A DNA stretch of 64,000 nucleotides from CAVOGJ01 sp963695405 (GCA_963695405.1 CAVOGJ010000003.1:1116001-1180000), one strand, 5' to 3'; shown: positions 28,142 through 39,142, numbered from the stretch's first letter. Translations and numbers: made by a program. The notes: generated from the letters alone by a model not told the origin.

Positions 28142-30335
28142 ATGAGCCAGGTCGATTCGCCCCCCACGTCGCCCGCATCATCTCGCGAGGAGTTCGCCGG
28201 TGAGGCGCTTTATCAAAAATGCGTGGCGCTTGCCAATAATCTCTGGTGGGCCTGGCACCCCGAAGTCGGCAATTTGTTTCGTGACCTCGATCCGATCCGC
28301 TGGAGGCAATTGGATCATAACCCGATCGCACTGCTGCGGGAGTTCTCACCAGAGCGGCTGAGCACGCGGGCGACCGAAATGGTCCTTTACAGCCGCATTA
28401 ATCACGCGTATCGGCAGCTGAAGGCCTATACCAAGAGCAACCACACTTGGGGCGCTACCGAGGCGGGCGTACTCGGTGCCAAACCGGTCGCCTATTTTTC
28501 GGCCGAGTTCGGCATCCACGAATCGATTCCCATCTATTCGGGTGGCCTGGGGGTTCTTTCGGGCGACCATATCAAGAGCGCCAGCGGCCTCGGCGTGCCC
28601 CTCGTGGCCGTGGGACTCTATTACGATCAGGGCTATTTTCGCCAACGGCTTGACGAAAAAGGCTATCAGCTGGAGGAATATGTCGACACCCAAATCGAAA
28701 ACCTGCCCTGCCTGCCATGCAACGATGAGCACAACAAGAATCTGATCGTCACGATCGAAACTCGGCAAGGTCCGCTCCAGGCCCGCGTCTGGCTGATGAA
28801 TGTCGGTCGAGTCCGCCTGTACCTGCTCGATTGCGACGTCGACGGCAATCGCCCCGAGGATCGATCGCTCACCAGTCGACTGTATGGCGGCGACGAACGG
28901 ACGCGCATCCGACAGGAACTCGTGCTGGGTGTGGGTGGCGTACGAGCGCCTGAAAGCCCTGGGGATCTCCCCAGGTGTTTACCATCTGAACGAAGGCCAT
29001 AGTGCGTTCGCGCCTCTGGAAGTGATACGCGAACGGATGGAGGAGGATGGGCTGACGTTTGAGGATTCACTGCGTGAAATCGCGCGACATACTGTCTTTA
29101 CAACGCATACGCCCGTGCCCGCCGGACATGACCGATTCGATGGCAAGCTGATTGAAGAGCACTTGGGGCCCTTGCGCGACGCTTTGGGGATCTCGTTCGA
29201 TGAACTGATGTCCTTTGGCCGCGTGTCACCACCCAACCAGGAAGAGCCATTCTGTATGACGGTGCTGGGTCTCAAGATGTCTCGGCGAGCCAACGCGGTC
29301 AGTTCATTGCATGGACATGTCAGTCGCCGAATGTGGGCAGAACTGTGGCCGTGGCGGAACGAGGAAGAGATTCCGATTGGGCACATCACCAACGGTGTCC
29401 ACGTTCCCAGCTGGCTGGCGTACCAGATGCAACTGCTCTACGACCGTTGCTTTCCCAGCGACTGGATGAGCCGACTGGGTGAACCCGAGGTCTGGCAAGC
29501 GATCCATCAGGTCGATCCGGGCGAACTGTGGGAAACTCACAACGCGCTCAAGAATCTGCTCCTGTCGTTCATCCGTCGACGACTAAGTCGTCAAGGACGG
29601 CGTCGCGGCGAATCGGATGATTCGGTCGAACACGCACGAAATCTGCTCGACCCGAGCATTCTGACCATCGGTTTCGCGCGCCGTTTTGCCACCTACAAAC
29701 GGGCTGGTCTCTTAATGGCCGACATTGACCGCTTTGCCAAGATCGTCAACCATCCCGAACGACCCGTCCAGTTTATCTTTGCGGGGAAGTCCCACCCCAA
29801 GGACGAACCGGGTAAGGAGCTCATTCAACAGATCGCCAACCTGCGACACGACCCACGTTTTGAAAATCGCGTGGTGTTCATTGAGGACTACGACATCAAT
29901 GTCTGCCGACATTTGATCCAAGGCGTCGACGTCTGGCTGAACAACCCGCGGCGGCCCTTGGAGGCGTCCGGTACCAGTGGCCAGAAAGTCGTCCTGAACG
30001 GCGGCTTGAATTGCTCGATCCTGGACGGTTGGTGGGCTGAGGCCTTTGATGGCACGAATGGATTTGCCATCGGGACAGGCACCAGTCACGTTTCCGACGA
30101 AATCAGCGACGTGCGGGACGGCGAATCACTGTACCGCGTCTTGGAAGAGGAGGTCACTCCCCTCTTCTATGACCGTGACATCGACGGCCTGCCACTCCGC
30201 TGGGTGCAGATGATGATGAATTCCATTGGTTCCCTGGCCTGGCGATTCAGCTCGCATCGTATGGTGATGGATTACACCCGCACGATGTACGTCCCGGCCG
30301 CCGGTGGCCTGAGCTGCGAAAGGAAATGGAACTGA
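28142..30335 (+). CDS. glgP: Alpha-glucan phosphorylase, broken by one frameshift
   Basis: Two frames form one protein of about 730 residues that releases glucose 1-phosphate from glycogen-like glucan. The N-terminal DUF3417-type region (VALANNLWWAWHPEVGNLFRDLDP) marks the short bacterial/archaeal phosphorylase group. It continues with SAEFGIHESIPIYSGGLGVLSGDHIKSAS. The second frame has YHLNEGHSAF, FTTHTPVPAGHDRF, NGVHVPSW and the PLP-site region EASGTSGQKVVLNGGLN, whose Lys is the cofactor lysine by family analogy. Removing one C at 28949/28950 joins VRA to LKALGISPGVYHLNEG. AAAGGT lies before ATG 28142. Confidence 0.93.
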
Positions 30336-30508
30336 GCAGTCATGGCCAAGTCCGTTTGCCCCAGTCGCCGTGCAATGGGCCTTAAGCCCTAAACGCCCAA
30401 CGACTTGCCGCAATCCACGTGGCTGGGACATCTTGCCCCAGTCGGAAAACCAGCGGGCCCGAGCAACAGGCCCACGCGTCGAACATGCTCTGGTCAGACG
30501 CGGAAACA

Positions 30509-31510
30509 CTACACGTCCATCTCCAGCACGATTTTTCCGAATTGCTCGCTGTCCCGCATGCACGCCAGCGCCGCATTGGCCTCGGCTAACGGTAGCACCC
30601 GATCCACGATCGGTCGCAAGTTGTGCGTTTCCACTAACTGGCACATGGCCGAAAAATCATGCGGCGAGCCCATGGTACTCCCCTGCAGCCGCAACTGTTT
30701 CCAAAAGATCTTGAACAGGTCGAGCTTCTCTGGCGATCCGGCCGTGGCCCCGTAGCTGACCACCCGCCCGCCCGAACTGGCGGTGTCGAGGAGCCGTGCG
30801 TAGCCGGCGCCGCCAGCGCCATCGATGATCAGATCAGCGGATCCGAACTGCTGCAGAAAATCGCGATGCCACGATTCTTGGCGGTAATCGTAACCGGCTG
30901 CGGCCCCGAGCTTGATGGCGCGGGCCATCTTTTCCTGAGACGACGAAGTCACCACGACTCGCGCTCCCGCCAGGACCGCGAATTGCAGCGCGAACGTCGC
31001 GACGCCCCCACCGATCCCAGAAATGAGCACCGTCTCGCCGGCTTGCAATTGACCTTGCGTGAAGACGGCCCGATAAGCGGTCAGCCCGGCGAGTGGTAAC
31101 GCGGCGGCCGGCTCCCAGTCGAGGTGAGCCGGCTTGGGGTGCAGGTACCGGGCGTCGATGACGACCTGCTCGGCGAACGTTCCGTCGGACGGCATCCCCA
31201 AAATGTGAAATTGGTCCGATTGGGCCCGCGGCGAGTTCCCCCAATCCAATCCCGGGTTGAGAATGACATCGGCGTGCAGCCAGTCTTCCGCCACCCGATC
31301 CCCCACGCGCGTGACAGTACCCGCCCCGTCCGATCCAAGCACCACCGGGGTTCGTATGCCGGGATACATGCCTTGCGTAATCCAATAATCACGACGATTG
31401 AGCGCCGCGGCGCGGAGGGCAACCACGACCTCCCCGCTCCCGGGGACCAGATTGTCGCGGGACTGCGATTCGAGAGGGCGGTTCGTCTCGACCAGCACCT
31501 GAGCTTGCAT
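30509..31510 (-). CDS. Zinc-type/quinone oxidoreductase-like MDR dehydrogenase
   Basis: A 333-residue medium-chain dehydrogenase/reductase. It has the GroES-like N domain (AAALNRRDYWITQGMYPGIRTPVVLGSDGAGTV) and a Rossmann NAD(P)-binding segment (VLISGIGGGVATFALQFAVLAGARVVVTSS). The loop that binds structural zinc in alcohol dehydrogenases is missing its four-Cys cluster, which favours a quinone- or enoyl-reductase-like activity on an unknown substrate. ATG 31510 has an excellent GGAAGGA; the frame extends upstream to 31582. Its 3' end faces glgP. Confidence 0.87.
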   Translation of the reverse strand: MQAQVLVETNRPLESQSRDNLVPGSGEVVVALRAAALNRRDYWITQGMYPGIRTPVVLGSDGAGTVTRVGDRVAEDWLHADVILNPGLDWGNSPRAQSDQFHILGMPSDGTFAEQVVIDARYLHPKPAHLDWEPAAALPLAGLTAYRAVFTQGQLQAGETVLISGIGGGVATFALQFAVLAGARVVVTSSSQEKMARAIKLGAAAGYDYRQESWHRDFLQQFGSADLIIDGAGGAGYARLLDTASSGGRVVSYGATAGSPEKLDLFKIFWKQLRLQGSTMGSPHDFSAMCQLVETHNLRPIVDRVLPLAEANAALACMRDSEQFGKIVLEMDV

Positions 31511-31809
31511 GCCGTATCCTTCCAATGGAAATGGGGGTGAAAAATGAGTAGCCGGGCAACGGGAGTGACTCGCTCGAAACATTACGAGGGCCTGGGAGAC
31601 CCGATTTGCTCGTCTTCGCGAGGATAGGTCAGTTAGCGGCGGGGAGAAACCCGTCCTCCAAAGGCCGCAAAAATGGGCAAATCAGGCAAAGCTGCTGTGC
31701 TCAACGAGCCGAACTGAGATTTTTTTGAAACCGTCGGCCTGATCTCGAACCCTTCTGGGTCACGTGGCGTATTATTCCTAAGGACAGGGACTTTGCGGAG
31801 GGGCATGAA

Positions 31810-32043
31810 ATGATTCGGCCAAACGAGATTACGGACTTCGACGCGCTGGTTAGCGACGCGGCTTGGGAGTTAAACGGGAGCTTTGAGAAGATCCGACGAA
31901 ATGAGCGGCCCATGCTACCGACCAGTGAAAATCGGCAGCGGGCCCGTTCTTCGCGCGAAACGTACGCCAGCCGCCGGGCCAAGAAACGCATCTCTGAGCA
32001 AAACACCGGCATCCACCGGCGTCGACGTAAAAAGGTCAAATAG
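31810..32043 (+). CDS. Small basic hypothetical protein
   Basis: A 77-residue protein with an acidic N half (MIRPNEITDFDALVSDAAWEL) and a strongly basic C terminus (SRRAKKRISEQ, HRRRRKKVK). GCGGAGGGG precedes the ATG at fair spacing, and the gene occupies its own gap between divergent or convergent neighbours. The tail suggests nucleic-acid or ribosome contact, but this is only inference; I recognise no family. Confidence 0.5.
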   Translation: MIRPNEITDFDALVSDAAWELNGSFEKIRRNERPMLPTSENRQRARSSRETYASRRAKKRISEQNTGIHRRRRKKVK

Positions 32044-32150
32044 TTTGACCGCTGCGGCCGCTTGCCAGGACAAGCCACACCGTCCGGCGGGCTGCCTCCC
32101 ATGTCCTGGGCAAACCGGCGGTCCGACCTCGCGGTCCCCCGCGCTCCCCT

Positions 32151-33061
32151 TTAGTCGGATGCGACACGTTTCTCGGCGCCGGCCATCTGCAGGTGGTCCA
32201 ACACACGGCTTGTCGCTTGCGACTGATTGAGCACGTAAAAGTGAACGCCCGGCACTCCCCGCTGGATCAGCGCGCGAACCTGTTCGGTTGCCTGCTCGAT
32301 ACCGACCTGCAGCTGCCATTCCTCATCGTCCGGTCGTTCGCCCAGTCGTTCGACAAACGTTCGCGGTAGGTGCGCACCACACATGCTCGTGATTCTCTGA
32401 ATCTGGCCCAAACTGGTAACGGGTAGAATACCGGGCACCAGGGCGCAGTGATCCCGGCGGCTTCATAACGATCACGGAACGACCAGAAATCATCGTTATC
32501 GTAGAAGAGTTGCGTGATCACCGCCGAGGCCCCGGCTTCCACCTTTCTCTTAAGATTTTGCAAGTCCTCGTCAGCCGATGCCGCCTCTTGGTGTACCTCG
32601 GGATATCCGGCGACCGCAATTCCGAAGTGCGGAAACTCGTCACGAATGAGCGAAACCAGTTCATTGGCGTAACGCAGCCCGTCGGGCGCCACGACAAACT
32701 CGGATTCGCCTTGGGGCGGATCGCCACGGAGAGCCACAATGTAATCAACACCCTGTTCGCTCGCCTCGCGCAGGTAATCTCGTAGCATATCGACGCTCGA
32801 TCCAACGCAAGTCAGATGCGAGGCGACAGGAATCTCCAGCAGCTGTTTCACCCGCCCGATGACTTCCAAAGTCTTGGACCGAGTCGAACCACCGGCTCCG
32901 TAGGTACAGGTAAAGAAACTCGGGTGAAACTGAGCCAGTCGCGTCACATGCTCCATCAGCTTTTCCTCGCCCGCCGCCGTTTTGGGCGGAAAGAGCTCGA
33001 ACGAAATCGACAGGCTGCCGGATTGGAAATGTCTCGCAAGCTGCATGGAAAGGTCGCTCAT
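32151..33061 (-). CDS. metF: Methylenetetrahydrofolate reductase MetF, broken by one frameshift
   Basis: One protein of about 303 residues reducing 5,10-methylene-THF to 5-methyl-THF for methionine synthesis. Family blocks are SISFELFPPKTAAGEEKLMEHV, FFTCTYGAGGSTRSKTLEVI, HLTCVGSS, YIVALRGDPPQGE, GVAGYPEVH-like (AVAGYPEVHQEA), ASAVITQLFYDNDDFWSFRDR and, in the second frame, PGILPVTSLGQIQRITSMCGAHLP. A missing C in the GGG (plus strand) at 32441-32443 explains the break: APLVPGILPVTS is restored. ATG 33061 (MSDLSMQLARHF) was chosen; 33046 is also possible, and the frame extends to 33127. Confidence 0.93.
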
Positions 33062-33247
33062 CGAATTCGTAAATGGAGGTCGGCTACGGCCCAGCGAAAA
33101 CCGGATCGCTTCCCTCGATGATAACATAATGCCAAGGAATGCATGCTAGTCGCCGCTCGCTGATGCGGCGGTTGAGGCCATCCAAACCACCGCCCGCTGG
33201 GATGCCTGGCGAAGTAAGTACGGCCGAATCGGTGCCGTGGGCTTCCA

Positions 33248-34508
33248 CTAAAACTGGGGAGGTGCCACGGCGAGCCCCACCCGCTCTTCGGTCGTCAAGC
33301 CAGCGATATCTCGCAGCAGCTGTCCGTCGCAGGGGCGCGGTTTCACTCCTCGACGGGTAAAGGCGCGTGCCTGAGTGGAAAGCATGACCTCCAGGGCGAG
33401 CTGCGTGATCGAGCCGAACGACTTGGCGTAATTCACATAGGAGGGGACGTCCTCGGTCACGAAGCCGTACAACATGCTGCACACACCGACCTTGATACCC
33501 GTAAAGATGCTGGTGTTAATGGCGCTGCGGGAGTAATCCCCGATCATCGCGCCGAGAAACCCCATGCCCGTATCGACGGTGGCTCCGCCTGACCGGATAC
33601 GGACGTTTCCATACGTATTCTTCAGGTTGCTATTGGAGGTTCCGGCACCGAGATTCACCCAGCTACCCAGATAACTATGCCCAAGATATCCGAGGTGCTG
33701 TTTGTTCGCGTAGGCTTCGAGAACCGAGGCTCCCAGCTCACCGCCGACGCGCACTGCGTGCGCCAGGGCGACCCCATTTTTCAGCGAGCAATATTCGTTC
33801 ACCCGCGAGTTCGCGCCGATAAAGACGGGACCTCGTAAAAAGCAATGAGGCGCGATCGTCACATGGGACTCGATGACGATGGGTCCCTCACGGGTATCGG
33901 TGACCAGCCCCTCCCCTAAGACAACATGGTCCGCGATAAAAACTTGATCCCTCTGTTCAAGGAACGAACCGTGTTTCCTGATACTCGCCAGACCTGACGT
34001 GAAATGCGCGAGATGGAGTCGCAGCAGATCGTGGGCGTGGTGAAAGAGTTCCAGTTGATCATCTTCGCCGACCGTCGCCATGGAAGAATCAAACGCGCGG
34101 CGCCAATGGTCAGGCCGCCAAGGTTGATCGGCGTCCCGCCTTGTGGCAGCCAAGCCGCGACGAGTTGGTCACCTTCCGCAATCATCTGGTTCTTCGGCCC
34201 AGCTTTGATCAGCCGCTGCAGGCGGTCCAGGTTTTGCAGCGTGGCGCGAGACGAGCGTTGACCAGCAACGTCGGTTGCCGGAGGCTGTCGGGCGGGACCT
34301 CCTCCGTATGCACAGCGGAGAGTTGCGGGCGATCGCGTTGTGCCAGCTCCTGTAGATGCGGCCGCACCAGGACCTGCAGCGGTGCGTTGAGTTGCCCCAG
34401 CAGGTCGGCCAGTCGCGAGCCGGCGCAGAAGAGTTCGTATGCGGGTCGCGTCCAAACAAATGGCGCAAGAATCGGCACGAAGGGGTCTTCGAAGAGCAAA
34501 ACATCCAT
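33248..34508 (-). CDS. GlmU-like sugar nucleotidyltransferase with left-handed beta-helix, two frameshifts
   Basis: Three frames add up to about 420 residues. The N-terminal frame (MDVLLFEDPFVPILAPFVWTRPAYELFCAGSRLADLL) matches the putative sugar nucleotidyltransferase N domain (NTP_transf_4 type). The C-terminal frame is a hexapeptide-repeat acyltransferase-like domain (IVIESHVTIAPHCFLRGPVFIGANSRVNEYCSLKNGVALAHAVRVGGE, NLGAGTSNSNLKNTYGNVRI). The breaks lie near 34239/34240 (a missing C restores APRLQNLDRLQRLIKAGPKN) and between about 34095 and 34150. The likely product is a nucleotide-sugar for cell-surface polymers. It should not be called glmU without testing. Confidence 0.82.
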
Positions 34509-34754
34509 GAGGTCGCTACGACGGTTGGCGTGGAGGGGCGATTGGCATCGCCGTTAGCTTAGGAGACATCAGGAAAGGGGGTCAATCGGAAGTGGCCACC
34601 TCGGCGGAAAGAGAGTCGCTTTCGCGGCAGAGATGGGGCGCGAGCCAGAGGACGGCTGGACTCGCACCTGATTCGCATCACCCTCTGCTGCCGCGGCTTT
34701 TCCTGGCCCAAGTCGCGAGCTATGATAGGCGACTTGGTAGTCGTCGAATGACTG

Positions 34755-34839
<85 letters not shown>

Positions 34840-35632
34840 CTCTTTGTGGTACCCCTGGTGCTCTTTGTCGTAGCGACTTACGGCCGAGTCGATTTTCATA
34901 TCTCTTCGTTGACAGCGGAATCGTCGGATTCTAGTTGCGAATTCCAAAGGTGGTTTCGGTTCCTGTTTCCAGGCAACCAAAGTCATCCGATCTGCATGCC
35001 GAACGAAGTCGCACGGAAATGACTCCAGACGAAATGCGGTTCGCAGACTGGGTCGTGATTTTTCTGATTGACCGCTGTGCAGCTAGTGGGACGTCTATTT
35101 CTAGAGATGTGCGCCAAGAAACGCTGGAATCTTGTCCCCGTCCGAATCCGCATAGCGGCGCAGGGGTCAAGAGACTATCGAGATTCGGTTGCACTGGGCC
35201 AATTCACGGTCGACGACATAGTGAAAGATCGGATGGACCGTTGGAGGTCCGGCTATTTCTTGTTTTGCTTCCCCTGCGTCTCGGTGTTTCAACCTTTTGT
35301 GAAACGGGCAAGATTGAAAACATCGCCGCACCGAGTGGAATCCTCCTAACCTAGCGACTCGACAGCGTCGCGAGTCGGCTTCGCCAGACCCGGCTGCCAC
35401 CTGAAGTCCGACTCGCCCAGGTGGTGATGCGAGCACTGAAGGCAAGCTAGCCCGGCGGAAAAAGGGCAAAAGCTGTTTATGGGCAGCTTCTCTTACGTTT
35501 ACTATCGGCTCGTCTTTGGTCGCGCTAGGGAATTCCCGGGTGAAACCTCGATTCCGAGAGACATCCAGTGAGGCCGGGTTCGCCACCGGGACGAAAACAA
35601 CTCTGACGGCAGTGCGCAGGAGATAGTCGCAA
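34840..35632. other. 793-bp region after tRNA-Leu with no supported gene
   Basis: An imperfect duplication (GTACTCTTTGTGGT / GTGCTCTTTGTCGT) follows the tRNA directly. An open frame from ATG 35019 (MTPDEMRFADWVVIFLIDRC) has no known domain and a poor ribosome site. A 7-bp hairpin CGACTCG/CGAGTCG lies at 35355-35377. No integrase or attachment duplicate of the tRNA end is visible. Confidence 0.45.
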
Positions 35633-36604
35633 GTGATCAACTCGTTTCCATGGCCTGATCGTCTGCGTTGCTTGATGTTGGCCAGCATGATCGGAATTCT
35701 TGCTGGCTGTGCTCGAGACCAGTATTTCTATGGCATCCAGGCGCACGGCACCCTGCAGCAGACCCCTTGCGAATGGGAGACGATCAATCCGATCGCCGTT
35801 GGCGGCGAGCATCCCACCATCGACAAGCTCGAGAACTTTGTGCAAGGACCGAAGAACTTTTTTCTGAGGTTACGAGCTGATCATGATCGCGAATTATTTT
35901 CTCCGGAACAATTGCGACAACAAGCCATCGGTTTGACTCAGCAATACCTTGCCGAAAATGGATTGCATGATGTCTGCATCGACGCTCGTCGCTACGAACC
36001 GATTGAGCAATGGCAACGACTGAAGGCGAACGATCGCGTCGCGCCCCTGTGGAAGTACACGGCCGGCACCTTGGACGTGATTGGGTACACGTTGCTGCCC
36101 AAACGAGCACTACATGCCGACGTTTACAGCCCATTTACGAACACGCTCAGTATCAATTCGACCGAACCAACCAAGGCACTCTATCAAGCAGCGCGGGCCA
36201 AGGAATATCGAAAACAACGCTGGCTCGGGACTTACGCCGTCATGCAGAGAGCGCCGGTGGCGGGATTGATTCACCATGCGAATGCTGCCACCGATGTACT
36301 CACTTACGCCCAGGTCAATCAACGTTCCGAACTGACCCGCGAACTATACTCATGCACTTATTCCGAGTTGGGTACTGCCGCTGTGTCCGATGCACTTTTT
36401 ATGGTCCCCTTATCTACCGATGCACCCACCATGGCGACACCCGTAGCCAGGTTGATGGGTCGTGCTACCGGTCGGTGGATGGGAAAGTTGGTGCTCAAAC
36501 GGGAGGAGAAAAAAGCCCTTGCAGAGCAACCGGCTGCCGATGAATCAAAGTCAGCTTCGGTCAGCGTCACGGGCAAATCGATTCGGAGATTCCCGCCGCC
36601 TTGA
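35633..36604 (+). CDS. Predicted lipoprotein of unknown function
   Basis: A 323-residue protein with a lipoprotein signal: hydrophobic LMLASMIGILAGC with lipobox LAGC, lipidated Cys26. The mature part is of even composition, includes a central stretch (VAPLWKYTAGTLDVIGYTLLPKRALHADVYSPFTNTLSINS) that could hold a short hydrophobic segment, and has an alanine-rich end. The start is GTG 35633, ten bases after AGGAG; the next in-frame ATG lies inside the signal sequence. I recognise no domain. The 3' end is followed by the large repeat array. Confidence 0.7.
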   Translation: MINSFPWPDRLRCLMLASMIGILAGCARDQYFYGIQAHGTLQQTPCEWETINPIAVGGEHPTIDKLENFVQGPKNFFLRLRADHDRELFSPEQLRQQAIGLTQQYLAENGLHDVCIDARRYEPIEQWQRLKANDRVAPLWKYTAGTLDVIGYTLLPKRALHADVYSPFTNTLSINSTEPTKALYQAARAKEYRKQRWLGTYAVMQRAPVAGLIHHANAATDVLTYAQVNQRSELTRELYSCTYSELGTAAVSDALFMVPLSTDAPTMATPVARLMGRATGRWMGKLVLKREEKKALAEQPAADESKSASVSVTGKSIRRFPPP

Positions 36605-36740
36605 GGAAACGAATCGAAGCAGATACCGGGTCACGGGCAAGCGGTAACCAGTGATTAACGCCCTCAACTCAAGTGCCGACCCGATCGACAACACAGACTC
36701 TGGCGTCTAAGAGATCGCTCAGCTGCGGGGCGGCGGGCAG

Positions 36741-37402
36741 GTAGCGTAGCCGTCCTCGGCTGCGGGGCGGGCAGGTAGCGTAGCCGTCCTCGGCTGCGGG
36801 GAGAAAATTCCGCTGCGGAGCCTCAGTAGAACCCGCCTTTGCACTTTCCCCTCTCCTACCAACCACTATGCCAACTCGCCGCACCACGCCGCCGGGACGG
36901 CGACGCTACACAATCGTAGCGTAGCCGTCCTCGGCTGCGGGAGGAGATGAAACTTCCGCGTGCGGGAGCACTCGAGTAGGAACCCGCCTGTGCGCGACTG
37001 TAAAATTCCCCTCTCCTACCAACCACTATGCTAACTCGCCGCACCACGCCGCCGGGACGGCGACGCTACACAATCGTAGCGTAGCCGTCCTCGGCTGCGG
37101 GGAGAAAACTCCGCTGCGGAGCCTCGGTAGAACCCGCCTTTGCACTTTCCCCTCTCCTACCAACCACTATGCTAACTCGCCGCACCACGCCGCCGGGACG
37201 GCGACGCTACACAATCGTAGCGTAGCCGTCCTCGGCTGCGGGGAGAAAACTCCGCTGCGGAGCCTCAGTAGAACCCGCCTTTGCACTTTCCCCTCTCCTA
37301 CCAACCACTATGCTAACTCGCCGCACCACGCCGCCGGGACGGCGACGCTACACAATCGTAGCGTAGCCGTCCTCGGCTGCGGCGCGGCCAGTCCTCGGCT
37401 AC
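36741..37402. repeat. Tandem array of inverted-end repeat elements (family 1)
   Basis: Four near-complete elements lie head to tail at 36775-36909, 36916-37069, 37076-37210 and 37217-37351, with separate left ends at 36741-36765 and 37358-37382 and a decayed end near 37391-37402. Spacing is 141, 160, 141 and 141 bp, and copies are joined by ACAATC. Each begins GTAGCGTAGCCGTCC and ends GGACGGCGACGCTAC, which are inverted repeats of one another with few mismatches. The interior (CTCTCCTACCAACCACTATG) is nearly constant within this array. There is no coding potential and no transposase. Confidence 0.92.
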
Positions 37403-39027
37403 GGAGCGGGTCGAGAAAACGCTTCCGACATCGTCTCCCACTCCGCCGCCAGTTCGCGTACCCTCTCGGGTGCCTCCGCCGCCAGATTCTTCGTTTCCGA
37501 ACGATCCGTGCGAAGATCATAGAGCTCCCACGGTTCTCCCCGAGCGGCAACTACTTTCCAGTCACCCGACCGCAGGGCTCGATTTCCCTCGTGGTACCAC
37601 CACAGCGGGGTGGGTCGGGCCATCGGTGATTGGGAAAAGGTTTTGACCAGGCTGTGCCCCGCAAGCGGTGGAGCCGTTTCGTCGAACGGCTCGGCCGGCA
37701 GGTCGGCTAATTCGAGCAGCGTGGGTACGATGTCGATCACATGACCGACATCGTGACGAAGCTCTCGGCCACCAGATCGAATTTTCTGGGGCCAGGAAAC
37801 AACCAGCGGCGTCGCGATCCCCCCCTCATGCACCCACGTCTTGTGACGACGGAAGGGCGTATTCGCGGCACGAGACCAGCCAGGCCCCAGACAAACAAAG
37901 GAACCGCCGCTTCCAGGCGGTGCTTGCCGGTCGTGGCCGTCACCGCGAATCATGATCTCCGCGCTGGCACCATTGTCAGACAGAAAAAGCACGATCGTAT
38001 TCTCGATGGCGTCCATTTTTCGCAACTGGTCCATCAAGCGGCCAACCTCTTGATCCAAGCAATCCACCATAGCGGCGTGAATGGCCATTTTGGCTGCTTG
38101 AAACTGCCGCTGTTCGTCGGTAAGCGACCGCCAGGCGACCTCGTGGTCGACTTCGGCCGTTCCCAACTGATCCAACGCAGCGGGGAAGCGATAGGGCGGC
38201 CCGATGTCGGGTTCCAACGGCGCGAGCGGGCAATTTAGGAGCTGCTGCTCGCGTAGACGCAGCCAGCGGTCGCGGCGGATTTGGTCCCAGCCCACATCAA
38301 ATCGATGTCGATAGCGGTCGATGACCGATCTCGGGGCCTGCAGAGGAAAGTGAGGAACCGTCAAGGCGACGTAGGAAAAAAAGGGACGATCGGCAAAGTC
38401 TCGTTGATGTTCCGACAAACACTTGACCGCGAACGCCCCGATGGCACGGGTCGTGTAGTATCCCGACTCGGGCTCGACGGGCGGTAGGGGACGATCGTCT
38501 TCGCGATGCTGCTGGGGATGGAAGTGCCGATCGTGGTCCTCGATCACGTAGCTACGATCGAATCCGTCTTCGAGAGGTGAACCATCAATGTGCCACTTAC
38601 CCGCATGGTAATTGCGGTATCCGACCGAGGCGAGTCGCCGCGGCAGCAATGGGGCCCACGAGGGTCGAACGCCCTGCCCGTTTCCTCGGCCGCCCGGTAG
38701 GGTGTCGCGACGCACCTGCTGGGCGTAATATCCGGTCAGAAGCGAAGCGCGTGTGGGCCAGCAACGGGCCGTATTGTAGAACTGCGTGTACCGCAGTCCG
38801 CCGGCCGCCAAGGCATCAATATTCGGAGTGGCGATCTCGCCGCCATAACAGCCGAGGTCGGAATAGCCCAGGTCGTCCGCCAGGATCAGTAAGATGTTGG
38901 GCCGCCGATCGCCGGCGGCCCAACAAGTCGGGATCCATCCAGCGAGCAGGTAAGCGGCGACGAGGCAGCCAATGATCAGCAGGGCGAGCTTCCGTTGCCG
39001 TGGCCGAATAGCCGTGCAGGTCGTCAT
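37399..39027 (-). CDS. Secreted sulfatase (type I, formylglycine)
   Basis: A 542-residue sulfatase with an N-terminal signal or anchor (LALLIIGCLVAAYLLAG). The metal-binding start of the alkaline-phosphatase-like fold is RPNILLILADDLGYSDLGCYG (Asp51, Asp52). The formylglycine motif is Cys89-W-P-T-Arg93 in ARCWPTRASLLTG. Further conserved elements are YHAGKWHI, FFSYVALTVPHFPLQAP and VLFLSDNGA. It should hydrolyse sulfate esters of polysaccharides or small sulfates outside the cytoplasm; the substrate is not predictable. The stop codon falls in a decayed end of the adjacent repeat family. Confidence 0.93.
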   Translation of the reverse strand: MTTCTAIRPRQRKLALLIIGCLVAAYLLAGWIPTCWAAGDRRPNILLILADDLGYSDLGCYGGEIATPNIDALAAGGLRYTQFYNTARCWPTRASLLTGYYAQQVRRDTLPGGRGNGQGVRPSWAPLLPRRLASVGYRNYHAGKWHIDGSPLEDGFDRSYVIEDHDRHFHPQQHREDDRPLPPVEPESGYYTTRAIGAFAVKCLSEHQRDFADRPFFSYVALTVPHFPLQAPRSVIDRYRHRFDVGWDQIRRDRWLRLREQQLLNCPLAPLEPDIGPPYRFPAALDQLGTAEVDHEVAWRSLTDEQRQFQAAKMAIHAAMVDCLDQEVGRLMDQLRKMDAIENTIVLFLSDNGASAEIMIRGDGHDRQAPPGSGGSFVCLGPGWSRAANTPFRRHKTWVHEGGIATPLVVSWPQKIRSGGRELRHDVGHVIDIVPTLLELADLPAEPFDETAPPLAGHSLVKTFSQSPMARPTPLWWYHEGNRALRSGDWKVVAARGEPWELYDLRTDRSETKNLAAEAPERVRELAAEWETMSEAFSRPAP

Positions 39028-39142
39028 GGAACAGGGAACCTGACTACTCTAGTAGAGGCGGTGAGTTTACGAACTATCAATGGAATCGCACGCGCCTGGC
39101 GGCAGCTCGGCCACAAGTCGCACCGTTCTCCAGAACCCCGAC

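Noticed and set aside
35068..35349. 93-codon ORF with TTG start after tRNA-Leu
   Set aside because: No ribosome site and no family resemblance; an alternative frame of similar length overlaps it.
36850..37050. ORFs in the repeat array encoding SRGRLRY-type peptides
   Set aside because: They are translations of the repeat ends and recur wherever the element does, in both orientations.
36741..37402. Possible CRISPR array
   Set aside because: The whole 141-bp unit is repeated, including the would-be spacers; there are no unique spacers and no cas genes.
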